DNA of 64,000 nucleotides from Anaerolineaceae bacterium (GTDB lineage Bacteria > Chloroflexota > Anaerolineae > Anaerolineales > Anaerolineaceae). The stretch spans positions 124,001 through 188,000 of the forward strand of contig JAENZI010000001.1 of NCBI GenBank assembly GCA_016841365.1, written 5' to 3'. This document shows, piece by piece, positions 57,078 to 64,000 of this stretch; positions within the stretch are counted from its first letter, which is position 1, and each line of letters begins with the position of its first letter. Below the pieces are notes generated by a model that saw nothing but the letters and a program-made list of their open reading frames with translations, searched no databases and had not been told where the DNA came from. The translations under genes and the position numbers were made by a program.

Positions 57078-57683
57078 TTATTTGAGCCCTATTTTTTGTT
57101 CAATCAAAGGGATCATGGCTTGGATGGCTCTTGCCCGGTGGCTGATCGTATTTTTGAGGGTTTCAGGGATTTCGGCCATCGTCTGTGAATACTCTGGCAG
57201 ATAATAGATGGGGTCATACCCGAACCCGCCATCCCCTCTCTCTTCAGGGATGATGATGCCATCACACCGGCCTGACGTTTCAACCCAGGTGCCATCCGGT
57301 AGTGCCAGGACGGCAGCGCAATGAAAATGCGCATTCCAGGGTTGGGTCTCTCCAGCGAGTTGTTCCAATAAATAGGTTCGGCGATCTGCATCCGTAGCAC
57401 CTTGTTGAGGGGCATATCGGGCTGAATACAATCCGGGTGCACCGTTCAATGCATCCACCTCAAGCCCTGAATCATCAGCCAGGGCAGGCAGCCCGGAGGC
57501 AGTGCAATAAGCCATGGCCTTCAGCTTAGCATTCTCAAGGTAGGTATCACCGGTTTCTTCGATGGATAAATCCAGGTTTGAATCACGTGCAGAACGCACT
57601 TCAAGGTTGAGGGTGGAAAGTAAGGCTTGCATTTCTCTCACTTTTCCGGGATTTTGTGTCGCGATCAGTATCGTGTTGTTCAC
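57078..57683 (-). CDS. rdgB: XTP/dITP pyrophosphatase (HAM1/RdgB)
   Basis: House-cleaning enzyme that hydrolyses ITP, dITP and XTP. The 201 residues carry ILIATQNPGKVREM at the start, LADDSGLEVDALNGAPGLYS (catalytic acidic residues), GFGYDPIYYLPE and the C-terminal ISHRARAIQ. It is transcribed toward the nitroreductase gene and divergently from the YceD gene. Confidence 0.97.
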   Translation of the reverse strand: MNNTILIATQNPGKVREMQALLSTLNLEVRSARDSNLDLSIEETGDTYLENAKLKAMAYCTASGLPALADDSGLEVDALNGAPGLYSARYAPQQGATDADRRTYLLEQLAGETQPWNAHFHCAAVLALPDGTWVETSGRCDGIIIPEERGDGGFGYDPIYYLPEYSQTMAEIPETLKNTISHRARAIQAMIPLIEQKIGLK

Positions 57684-57723
57684 CAGCGTGCTCCTAAATC
57701 TACCTAAATTTGTCCGAATTTCG

Positions 57724-57752
57724 TTGACGCTAATTTGGCGGCATGTTATAAT
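57724..57752 (+). promoter_or_regulatory. Promoter of the YceD gene
   Basis: TTGACG (57724-57729), a 17-base spacer and TATAAT (57747-57752). The start near 57759 rules out in-frame start codons before it. Confidence 0.75.
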
Positions 57753-57800
57753 CTTGACCGTACTGAATTTTACCCAATAGTGTTACAGATTGAAATTATC

Positions 57801-58307
57801 GTGAATAATACAAGTAATCCCTTACAACTAAATGTTGGTTACTTATATAACAAGCCAATCGGCACGATCCGTGAAGTGCCTGTCAATCTTGAAAGAATAA
57901 AAATTGACGATGTGGTGATCACGGATCTCGAGAGCATTGTGCGACTCTCGAGAACCCGTGAAGGGCTATTGCTGCAGGTGGACGCCGCTGCAAAACTTAA
58001 GACGAATTGCACCCGTTGTTTACAAGAATTTTTTCTACCGGTAGATGTGGAATTTGAGGAGCTGTACCAATTCCCATCGCGTCAGCGTGAAGAAACCGAC
58101 TTGATCCTTCCGCATGATGGATATATCGATTTACGCCAAATTTATCGTGAATATTTGATTTTAGCGCTGCCGATCAAGCGAGTATGCCAGGCGGATTGTA
58201 AAGGGCTTTGCCCCGTGTGCGGCGCGAACTTGAATAACATCAGCTGTGAACATCAAACCGAACCGCCAGAGTCTACAGAGAAGCTCGAAGATAACACGAC
58301 AGTTTAG
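57801..58307 (+). CDS. YceD/DUF177 family metal-binding protein
   Basis: A 168-residue DUF177 protein. CTRC in the middle and the C-terminal CQADCKGLCPVCGANLN form the cysteine motifs of the family. In E. coli and plants the family affects 23S rRNA processing. The gene is often followed by rpmF (L32), but here rpoD comes next. GTG 57801 is my choice because the family's conserved part starts right after it (LQLNVGYLYNKPIG) and the promoter excludes earlier starts; GTG 57780 is the alternative. No clear ribosome site is seen. Confidence 0.85.
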   Translation: MNNTSNPLQLNVGYLYNKPIGTIREVPVNLERIKIDDVVITDLESIVRLSRTREGLLLQVDAAAKLKTNCTRCLQEFFLPVDVEFEELYQFPSRQREETDLILPHDGYIDLRQIYREYLILALPIKRVCQADCKGLCPVCGANLNNISCEHQTEPPESTEKLEDNTTV

Positions 58308-58369
58308 TTAGGTCGATATCGGGGGATATATGATCGATTAACCATAACTGGCTGCCCCGAGGAGCATGA

Positions 58370-59542
58370 ATGGTCAATGAAAGCCAGCGAAAGACGACTG
58401 AAAACTTAATTGAATCGCTGTATGACCGCGCTGACCGGCAGGGTTTTTTAACGATTGAAGATTTGATGCATGCGTTCCCGGATGGTGATGATGATATTGA
58501 AGTGTTAAGTGACATTATGCTCACGCTACGTGAAAGTGGGGTGGAAATTCTTGATGAGGAAACCTTCAAGCAACATCAATTAGATGAAGAAGCTGCTAAG
58601 AAACGTGTAAAACGACCAGGATTGGAAGCGGTCAGTTCGGATGATACCGTCGGTCTGTATCTCAAAGAAATGTCACGGGTGTCTTTGCTTTCGGCTGAGG
58701 AGGAACAAACGCTTGCAAAACGGATCGAAGCTGGCCGTTTAGCCAGTGCAGATTTGCATGATCCCAATGCTGTTTTAGCTGCCGATCATATGTCTCAATT
58801 GAAGGTTTTAGTAAAAGATGGCGAGGAAGCCTGGGAGCACCTGGTAAAGGCGAATACCAGGCTGGTGGTGAGTGTGGCAAAAAAGTATATGAATAGGGGT
58901 GTGCCGTTCCTCGATTTGATCCAGGAAGGCAACATGGGCTTGATGAAGGCGGTTGAAAAATTCGATTACACCAAGGGTTTCCGCTTTTCAACTTATGCGA
59001 CATGGTGGATCCGGCAATCCATCACACGCTCCATTGCAGATCAGGGGCGCACCATCCGTTTGCCGGTGCACATGATCGACCGGATTCGCGAACTGTATAA
59101 GGTCAGCCATGCGCTTGAGCAGAAGTTAGGCCGGAAACCGTTGGCTAAAGAAATCGCCAGCGAAATGGATGCAAATGTCAACAAAGTCCAATGGATGATG
59201 CGGATTTCGTGGCTGCCCCTGTCTTTGGAGACGCCGGTGGGTGATGAAGAGGATTCGGAGTTGGGAATGTTCGTTGAAGATGAGCTCTCGCCCACGCCGA
59301 TGGAAGTCACCTATCAATCTATGCTGCGGGAGAAAATTGATGAGGTCCTGTCAACCCTTTCCCCCAGGGAGGCGCGTGTGCTGCGGCTGCGTTTCGGTCT
59401 GGATAAAGGTCGGGCTTATACCCTTGAAGAGGTTGGCGATATGTTTGGTCTCACTCGTGAACGCATCCGCCAGATTGAAGGCAAGGCGCTTCGCCAATTA
59501 CGTCATCCGCACAAGGCGCGCCAGTTGAAAGAATATCTGTAA
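58370..59542 (+). CDS. rpoD: Primary sigma factor (sigma-70/SigA type)
   Basis: A 390-residue main sigma factor. A region 1.1-like N-terminus (about 10-65) precedes region 1.2 with SSDDTVGLYLKEMSRVSLLS. Region 2 is complete: NTRLVVSVAKKYMNRG, IQEGNMGLMKAVEKFDY, and the -10-recognition FRFSTYATWWIRQSI. Region 4.2 is YTLEEVGDMFGLTRERIRQI. Complete regions 1.2-4.2 with region 1.1 argue for the housekeeping factor. GAGGAG precedes ATG 58370. Its recognition helix fits the TTGACA/TATAAT promoters seen here. Confidence 0.96.
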   Translation: MVNESQRKTTENLIESLYDRADRQGFLTIEDLMHAFPDGDDDIEVLSDIMLTLRESGVEILDEETFKQHQLDEEAAKKRVKRPGLEAVSSDDTVGLYLKEMSRVSLLSAEEEQTLAKRIEAGRLASADLHDPNAVLAADHMSQLKVLVKDGEEAWEHLVKANTRLVVSVAKKYMNRGVPFLDLIQEGNMGLMKAVEKFDYTKGFRFSTYATWWIRQSITRSIADQGRTIRLPVHMIDRIRELYKVSHALEQKLGRKPLAKEIASEMDANVNKVQWMMRISWLPLSLETPVGDEEDSELGMFVEDELSPTPMEVTYQSMLREKIDEVLSTLSPREARVLRLRFGLDKGRAYTLEEVGDMFGLTRERIRQIEGKALRQLRHPHKARQLKEYL

Positions 59543-59553
59543 TCCTGTATAAT
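59525..59553 (+). promoter_or_regulatory. metG promoter inside the end of rpoD
   Basis: TTGAAA (59525-59530, within the last rpoD codons), a 17-base spacer and TATAAT (59548-59553). The predicted start is near 59560, three bases before a leader ATG. Confidence 0.75.
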
Positions 59554-59562
59554 AAATGTCCT

Positions 59563-59628
59563 ATGAGAAAGAATGTTCTTATCATGCGCATGCCCCGTTC
59601 TCCGCTGTTATGCTTGCCAGAAGCATAA
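59563..59628 (+). CDS. Candidate 21-residue leader peptide of metG
   Basis: A 21-codon frame, ATG 59563 to TAA 59626-59628, encoding MRKNVLIMRMPRSPLLCLPE plus a final Ala. Met codons lie at positions 1, 8 and 10 (ATG CGC ATG, 59584-59592), just before the outer stem of the leader RNA. No ribosome site precedes it, but the ATG is about three bases from the predicted transcript start, as for leaderless mRNAs. It ends in the 3' arm of the first hairpin. It may be chance; translation is unproven. Confidence 0.4.
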   Translation: MRKNVLIMRMPRSPLLCLPEA

Positions 59629-59681
59629 CAAATTGTGACGCGTCACTAACGGAGAACCTGCTGGCTGAAGCCAGCATTTTT
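59597..59681 (+). promoter_or_regulatory. Structured metG leader (three-way junction plus attenuator)
   Basis: An outer stem GTTCTCCG (59597-59604) with CGGAGAAC (59650-59657) encloses hairpin 1 (GTTATGCTT 59607-59615 with AAGCATAAC 59621-59629, loop GCCAG) and hairpin 2 (GTGACGCGTCAC, 59635-59646). An intrinsic terminator follows at once. The hairpin 1 loop GCCAG (59616-59620) is complementary to CTGGC (59661-59665) in the terminator 5' arm, with GCT 59612-59614 and AGC 59669-59671 as extra pairs. It could act as antiterminator. It lacks the T-box and SAM-I consensus motifs. Confidence 0.65.
59659..59681 (+). terminator. Intrinsic terminator in the metG leader
   Basis: A 7-bp GC-rich stem (59659-59665 with 59670-59676), TGAA loop and a TTTTT run (59677-59681), 50 bases before metG. 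It could also end rpoD read-through. Confidence 0.85.
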
Positions 59682-59730
59682 GTTGTAAGGAATGAAATTA
59701 TTCAGATAAATTTTTAAAGTGAGGTGAAAG

Positions 59731-61530
59731 ATGTCAAAACCAGTATTAATTGCAGTCGCCTGGCCGTATGCCAGCGCAAAGATCCACGTAGGAAACATCA
59801 CTGGCGCCTATCTGCCTGCCGATATCCTCGCTCGATATCACAGGCTGCGCGGCCGAGATGTGTTGATGGTATCCGGGTCAGACTCGCACGGCACACCGGT
59901 GACAGTGCGCGCCGATGAGGAAAACGCAACACCCGAGGAAATCTATAAACGCTATCATGCCGAGTTTATCGAATTGTTTCAGAAACTGGGTTTGAGTTAT
60001 GACATCTTCACCAGCACCCACACCAGCAATCACTTCGATGTGGCTGAGAAATTGTTCTTATCGTTGAAGGAAAACGGTTATTTTTACACCGAAACCTCAC
60101 GCCAATGGTATTCTCCCCAGCAGGAACGCTTTTTACCTGATCGTTATGTGGAAGGCACATGTTATTTCTGTGGGAAACCCGGCGCCAGGAGCGATCAATG
60201 CGATAACTGCGGGCATCTATTAGAAGCAGAGAAACTGATCGACCCCAAATCAAAGATTGATAATTCAACACCAGAGCTGCGTGAAACCACGCATTTCTAC
60301 CTTGACCTGGAAAAACTTCAGGATGAAGTCGCCGCATTCTTGCGCGAGCGGGAGGATTATTGGCGTCCGAACGTGATCCGCCAGTCGCTGGGCCAGATTG
60401 AGCAGGAAGGCTTGCATGGACGTCCGATCACTCGCGACCTTTCATGGGGCGTGCCTGTGCCGGTGGAGGGCTGGGAAGAAAAATGTATGTACGTTTGGTT
60501 TGAGGCTGTGATCGGATACCTCTCAAGCGTGATCGAATGGGCGCAACTGCATGGTGATGCGGACGCCTGGCGGCATTGGTGGACCAATCCGGACTCAGAG
60601 GCGCTCTACTGCATCGGCAAGGATAATATTCCCTTCCATGCCATCATCTGGCCTGCTGAGTTAATCGGTGTGGGCGATTCCTTTGATGCCAAGATGGGGT
60701 CACCGGAACCGAAACCATTGGTGCTGCCTTATGATGTGCCGGCGAATGAATTCATGAACCTTGAGGGGCACAAACTTTCTGGCAGCAAAAACTGGGCAGT
60801 ATGGGGGCTGGATTTTCTTGAACGGTATGACCCAGACCCGATGCGCTATTACCTGACGGTGAACATGCCTGAAAACCGAGACTCGGATTGGGATTGGGAA
60901 GAGTTTTATCAGCGGAATAATAACGAACTGGTCGCAACCTGGGGCAACCTTGCCAACCGTGTTTTGTCCTTTGCTTACAAGAACTGGGAAGGCACGATCC
61001 CGGACCCGGGTGACCTGCGTGAGTCAGACAAGGCGCTCCTGGAGTCGCTGCGTGAGGGATTTGGGAATGTTGAGAGCCTGCTCGAGGGTGTCAAGCTGCG
61101 TGCCGCCATTCAGGAAGCAATGCGGTTAGCCGCCGAAGTCAATAAATATTTGGACACCGCTGCACCCTGGTTCGAGATCAAAGAGGATAAGACACAGGCG
61201 TCCAAAACGATCTATACGGCTATGCAGGCGATCGATTGGCTGAAGATCATCTTTTCGCCATTCTTGCCCCACACCAGTCAAAAATTGCATGAGTTTTTAG
61301 GCTACGGTCAACCGTTGTTTGGTGAGCTGATCACACAGGAAATTGAAGATGACCTGAGCACCCACACTGTGATGCTGTATGAACCCAAGGGTTCGCTTGC
61401 ATCAGGTGGTGTCGACCTGTGGGCACCTGAGCGACTGACGCCAGGCAAGCCCTTCAACCAACCTCAACCGCTTTTCACCAAGCTGGACCCCAGTATTGTT
61501 GATGAAGAACGGGCAAGACTGGGAAGTTAG
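59731..61530 (+). CDS. metG: Methionyl-tRNA synthetase
   Basis: Class I synthetase that charges tRNA-Met. The 599 residues show the HIGH-equivalent HVGN (19-22), the zinc knuckle with Cys144, Cys147, Cys157 and Cys160, and the KMSKS-equivalent KLSGS (348-352). The anticodon-binding domain has the expected WGNLANRVLSF. The C-terminal tRNA-binding (Trbp111-like) appendix of E. coli MetG is absent; the protein ends soon after the helical bundle. GAGGTG precedes ATG 59731. It is preceded by a structured leader and followed by a strong terminator. Confidence 0.98.
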   Translation: MSKPVLIAVAWPYASAKIHVGNITGAYLPADILARYHRLRGRDVLMVSGSDSHGTPVTVRADEENATPEEIYKRYHAEFIELFQKLGLSYDIFTSTHTSNHFDVAEKLFLSLKENGYFYTETSRQWYSPQQERFLPDRYVEGTCYFCGKPGARSDQCDNCGHLLEAEKLIDPKSKIDNSTPELRETTHFYLDLEKLQDEVAAFLREREDYWRPNVIRQSLGQIEQEGLHGRPITRDLSWGVPVPVEGWEEKCMYVWFEAVIGYLSSVIEWAQLHGDADAWRHWWTNPDSEALYCIGKDNIPFHAIIWPAELIGVGDSFDAKMGSPEPKPLVLPYDVPANEFMNLEGHKLSGSKNWAVWGLDFLERYDPDPMRYYLTVNMPENRDSDWDWEEFYQRNNNELVATWGNLANRVLSFAYKNWEGTIPDPGDLRESDKALLESLREGFGNVESLLEGVKLRAAIQEAMRLAAEVNKYLDTAAPWFEIKEDKTQASKTIYTAMQAIDWLKIIFSPFLPHTSQKLHEFLGYGQPLFGELITQEIEDDLSTHTVMLYEPKGSLASGGVDLWAPERLTPGKPFNQPQPLFTKLDPSIVDEERARLGS

Positions 61531-61544
61531 CGATTTTCGAAATC

Positions 61545-61576
61545 AAAGAGGCGATGCTACAGCATCGCCTCTTTTT
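61545..61576. terminator. Intrinsic terminator after metG, probably bidirectional
   Basis: A perfect stem of up to 14 bp (61545-61558 with 61561-61574) with T residues after it and A residues before it. It lies between the convergent metG and nucleosidase genes. Confidence 0.9.
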
Positions 61577-61608
61577 GTAATGTTAAAGAAAAGGTTAAGA
61601 TCAATCTT

Positions 61609-62307
61609 TTATTGTGCTTTGTTAAACGCTGCTAACCATAAGGGCAGGTGCCTGACAAGTTCGCTCATGATCGACCTGGCTTGATCTTCGAAGAATTGAT
61701 AATTATCATAGGCTTCACCCGAGTGGGCATCCACCAGGTCTGAAACGCCACGCAGGATCAGGCAGGGGATGTTATTCTTGTGGGCGGTCCAGGCGATGGC
61801 GCCGGACTCCCAATCTGCAACTGCCGCGCCATACTGCTCAATTAAATTGGGGATGTCTTGTGGACGGATGTCACGGTCTGCGGACAGCAGCGTACCTCTA
61901 ACCACTGGCTGAGGCGGCGGGTCAGGAACCCAGCGTAAATCGAAACCCACTGAATAGTGTTCAATCCCCTGGTCAAAATCGGTCATCTGCTCAATGATGT
62001 CGTAGATGATGGTATTTTCTGCCAGGATGATGTTGCCGCGTTCGATCTGTCCACTGAAACCGCCGCAGGTGCCGAGATTCACAATTCGCTTTGGAGACCA
62101 GCGGTCAATCGCATATTGTGTTGATCCAGCTGCTGCCACCTTACCCCAACCGCCATGCAGGAAACAGACATTTTGATCATTGATTTGATCAATGAAACAG
62201 CTGCCATATGGGGTGGGCTGGATTTGGGCAACAGGGTAGTGCTCTAGCAAAGCCCGCCACTCAGCGCCGGCAGAGATCAGCACGCATACATCAACAATGT
62301 CTTTCAT
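61609..62307 (-). CDS. MTA/SAH nucleosidase family protein
   Basis: A 232-residue member of the nucleoside phosphorylase/nucleosidase superfamily (PNP_UDP_1). VNLGTCGGFSGQIERGNIIL is the phosphate/ribose-binding block and ADWESGAIAWTA matches the MTA/SAH nucleosidase DMEGAAVA region with an altered sequence; Asp in LRGVSDLVD is the likely catalytic acid. Substrate may be methylthioadenosine, adenosylhomocysteine or another nucleoside. The first four bases overlap the end of the SagB-type gene (ATGA), so the two are coupled. Confidence 0.85.
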   Translation of the reverse strand: MKDIVDVCVLISAGAEWRALLEHYPVAQIQPTPYGSCFIDQINDQNVCFLHGGWGKVAAAGSTQYAIDRWSPKRIVNLGTCGGFSGQIERGNIILAENTIIYDIIEQMTDFDQGIEHYSVGFDLRWVPDPPPQPVVRGTLLSADRDIRPQDIPNLIEQYGAAVADWESGAIAWTAHKNNIPCLILRGVSDLVDAHSGEAYDNYQFFEDQARSIMSELVRHLPLWLAAFNKAQ

Positions 62308-63056
62308 CCGTTTGTTTCTCGCCGCCCTAAAGAAGCCATGTAAATCACAAACATCTCAGGCGGGTTGAAGCCCAGCAGTTCATCTGCCATATCATCGTGA
62401 TAGGCACCGATGGCGCAAATGCCGCAATTGATTGACTCCGCTGCCAGGTGCAGGTTCTGGCATACATGCCCTGCATCGAGGTAGAGATAGCGGTAAGAGC
62501 GTTCTGAATAGCGCCAGATGGTGCGGTAGGTGACAGCAGCCCAAATAAAATTGACGGCGCTTGTGGCGATCTGGCGCTGCCCCATGCAGGCCTCAGTCAG
62601 TTGTTCATTGAACTGCTCATCCAGTCGCAGGGCGACCAGCTTGTGTTGTGTGGCAACATATCGGTAGAGCCCAGCCTCAAGACCATCAACCCGGTTGATG
62701 GAAAGATAGGTTTCAAAAGGATGGCGGCAGCCGGCAGAAGGAACGGTGCGCCAGACGACATGCCGTTTTTCGTCCTCTTTTTTAATCCCCTGGGTCAGCC
62801 AAAGAAGATAGGAAAGCTCTTCTAAGGATAATGGGTCCTCGGGGTATCGGCGAAGGGAACGCCGGATCTCGATCGCTTTACGTAAATCATAGGTGCCAAA
62901 ATCAATCGATTGGGGGTCGGGGAGATCAATTAGTGGTTTCCCTTCTTCCAGCGGGATTTCGTAGGGCGGTTGTGGTTCACCCTGGCGTTGATCTGATTCG
63001 CTGATGTTTGGATACTTGGTCTCTTCAATAAATTGGTAGCCGTTATTTTTTAGCAT
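62304..63056 (-). CDS. SagB/ThcOx-type nitroreductase family protein
   Basis: A 250-residue FMN-dependent oxidoreductase of the SagB-like group. RRSLRRYPEDPLSLEELSYL opens the FMN site, then PSAGCRHPFETYLSIN, YLDAGHVCQNLHLAAESI and ICAIGAYHDDMADELLG. SagB enzymes oxidise azolines in peptide natural products, but standalone relatives occur widely. No precursor peptide or cyclodehydratase is seen nearby. It precedes the nucleosidase gene with a four-base overlap and follows the methyltransferase by 26 bases. Confidence 0.88.
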   Translation of the reverse strand: MLKNNGYQFIEETKYPNISESDQRQGEPQPPYEIPLEEGKPLIDLPDPQSIDFGTYDLRKAIEIRRSLRRYPEDPLSLEELSYLLWLTQGIKKEDEKRHVVWRTVPSAGCRHPFETYLSINRVDGLEAGLYRYVATQHKLVALRLDEQFNEQLTEACMGQRQIATSAVNFIWAAVTYRTIWRYSERSYRYLYLDAGHVCQNLHLAAESINCGICAIGAYHDDMADELLGFNPPEMFVIYMASLGRRETNG

Positions 63057-63082
63057 ATTGCATTCTCCTTTTTATGATGACT

Positions 63083-63877
63083 TTATTTGTGGACGGTCAG
63101 CCAGTATTTTCGTTTAAGTCCATCGCCAGGCTCTTCAAAGATGTCAAACGCAAAGCCTTTCCCTATTAAAAATTCGTGTGCAGGGTCTTCTGAATTGGCA
63201 TTTGACCCCGGATGCAGGAGGATCATGCCCCCATTTTTGACCACCCGGCGCATTTCCGCGTATTCCTGGTCGAAATCATCCCCAAATACGTGCCCTGCCA
63301 TGAGGATGTCTGCAAAGTCTGCCGGCAGCGGGATTTGAGTTATCGTCCCGTCAATGGGATAGACATTTGTCAAACCCAGTATCCTGCGTTTTTGCCACAG
63401 GTAGCGGCGCAGGTTGGGGATGGGTTCGATGGCAAACACGACCTGTGCATAAGGCGCTACGGTAAACGCCAGCCTGCCGGTACCGGAACCAATATCCAGG
63501 ACAATTTTATCCTCAAAATTTGCCATACCTAATAGGGATTGATCATCCCAGGATAAAAATTTAAGCTGATCGTAAAGTGCGGGGTTGAGGACGTAGATCA
63601 GCCAATCGTGCATGCTATCCAGAACCTCAATTTCCGCTTTGCGCTGTTCTTCAGGAGTAGGATTTGGGACGCCAAGTGCCAGGCATTCCTTTACATAACC
63701 ATCAATCTCTGGAAAAATTTGCTTGAAATACCATTGAATCGCCGGGTGTGCTTGCAAGATAGTGCCCATAGCTTGATCAGGCTTGCGGCTTGCGAGGTAT
63801 TGCAGATGCAGCGGTTCAAGCAGCAGGAGGGCATTGATATTGATTGTCGAAACATCCAACCAGCCAAGCGAAGACAT
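63083..63877 (-). CDS. Class I SAM-dependent methyltransferase
   Basis: A 264-residue methyltransferase. Motif I VLDIGSGTGRLAFTVAP is at about residue 129, preceded by an N-terminal helical region with AIQWYFKQIFPEID. ILMAGHVFGDDF and VVKNGGMILLHPGSNA are later motifs. The end GDGLKRKYWLTVHK is basic. ATG 63877 has GGGG upstream on minus; an internal ATG near the HPAIQWYF stretch is an alternative start. It is first of the run methyltransferase-SagB-nucleosidase. The substrate is unknown. Confidence 0.87.
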   Translation of the reverse strand: MSSLGWLDVSTININALLLLEPLHLQYLASRKPDQAMGTILQAHPAIQWYFKQIFPEIDGYVKECLALGVPNPTPEEQRKAEIEVLDSMHDWLIYVLNPALYDQLKFLSWDDQSLLGMANFEDKIVLDIGSGTGRLAFTVAPYAQVVFAIEPIPNLRRYLWQKRRILGLTNVYPIDGTITQIPLPADFADILMAGHVFGDDFDQEYAEMRRVVKNGGMILLHPGSNANSEDPAHEFLIGKGFAFDIFEEPGDGLKRKYWLTVHK

Positions 63878-63887
63878 GGGACCCCGA

Positions 63888-64000
63888 TCAATAAATGCGG
63901 ATTGCGGCGACGATCATGGACAGTATCATGATGAAGGCGATGATGCCCATCAGGAATTGATAAAAACGATAGGATGACGGTTTGTTTGGTTTTTTAGACA
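63888..64000 (-). CDS. Tiny single-helix membrane protein (partial by one base or more)
   Basis: Read on minus, an open frame of 36 residues runs from the window edge to a TGA at 63888-63890. It starts with a short basic stretch (SKKPNKPSSYRFYQF) and ends in one membrane helix (LMGIIAFIMILSMIVAA). The first two bases at the edge are TG; if the next base is A on the minus strand, ATG would be the start and the protein complete at 37 residues. The stop is ten bases before the methyltransferase ATG, so they may be co-transcribed. I do not recognise the family. Confidence 0.6.
   Translation of the reverse strand, partial: SKKPNKPSSYRFYQFLMGIIAFIMILSMIVAAIRIY

Noticed and set aside
59554-59730. 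T-box or SAM-I riboswitch in front of metG
   Set aside because: Neither the T-box sequence (AGGGTGGnACCGCG type) nor the SAM-I core is present; the fold and short frame are described as a separate class.
62304-63056. Peptide natural-product (azole) cluster around the SagB-type gene
   Set aside because: No precursor peptide, YcaO cyclodehydratase or exporter is visible; the gene alone is not enough.

Overview
The window is a compact bacterial chromosome segment of about 50 genes on both strands, with no rRNA, tRNA, CRISPR array or insertion sequence that I can see. Everything points to the phylum Chloroflexota, most likely class Anaerolineae (inference from gene content, not a database match). 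The pointers are a topoisomerase I with an N-terminal four-cysteine DUF5679-type domain, a giant Chlor_Arch_YYY (DUF2298) membrane protein, lipoproteins with Thr/Pro-rich linkers, and a mevalonate kinase beside an isopentenyl phosphate kinase. No gap between genes exceeds about 290 bases.

Layout. 1-2389: tail of mtnA, a PfkB-type kinase and ahcY, a methionine/SAM recycling group. 2484-6877 (minus): recA with a LexA-like promoter, an M23 lipoprotein coupled to a DUF1015 gene, and a DegV protein. 7107-14271 (plus): ffh, rpsP, khpA, rimM, dprA, a mannose-1-P guanylyltransferase and topA. 14379-15467: an unknown membrane protein. 15544-19947 (minus): greA, a dGTPase, and an isoprenoid operon (UbiA-type transferase, mevalonate kinase, isopentenyl phosphate kinase). 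20071-24166: tlyA, a sulfotransferase and lepA.

24163-37473 (plus) is a cell-surface glycan region. It holds a flippase-like membrane protein, a GT4 glycosyltransferase, two methyltransferases and three large GT-C-like polytopic proteins; one, of 1789 residues, fuses a GT39-like half to a YYY half. cmk, a C69 peptidase, an orphan multidomain histidine kinase, rpoC (with no rpoB beside it) and a gyrA/parC-type gene follow.

50045-54393 (minus) carries a TIM-barrel/SnoaL-like protein, an HD protein, a YdcF protein, an orphan PhnD-like lipoprotein and a lipoate ligase. 54553-61530 (mostly plus) has pspC, lipA, a DUF355 kinase, a nitroreductase, rdgB (minus), a YceD protein, the main sigma factor and metG. 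61609 to the end (minus) has a nucleosidase, a SagB-type oxidoreductase, a methyltransferase and the end of a tiny membrane protein.

The most interesting regulatory site is the metG leader (59554-59730). A near-consensus promoter is followed by a 21-codon reading frame with a Met-Arg-Met stretch, a three-way-junction-like RNA fold, and an intrinsic terminator whose 5' arm can pair with an upstream loop. It reads like a leader-peptide attenuator for methionyl-tRNA synthetase. Also notable are the matching LexA-like boxes at recA and gyrA, the missing GyrA box in the type II topoisomerase, and the GT39-YYY fusion.
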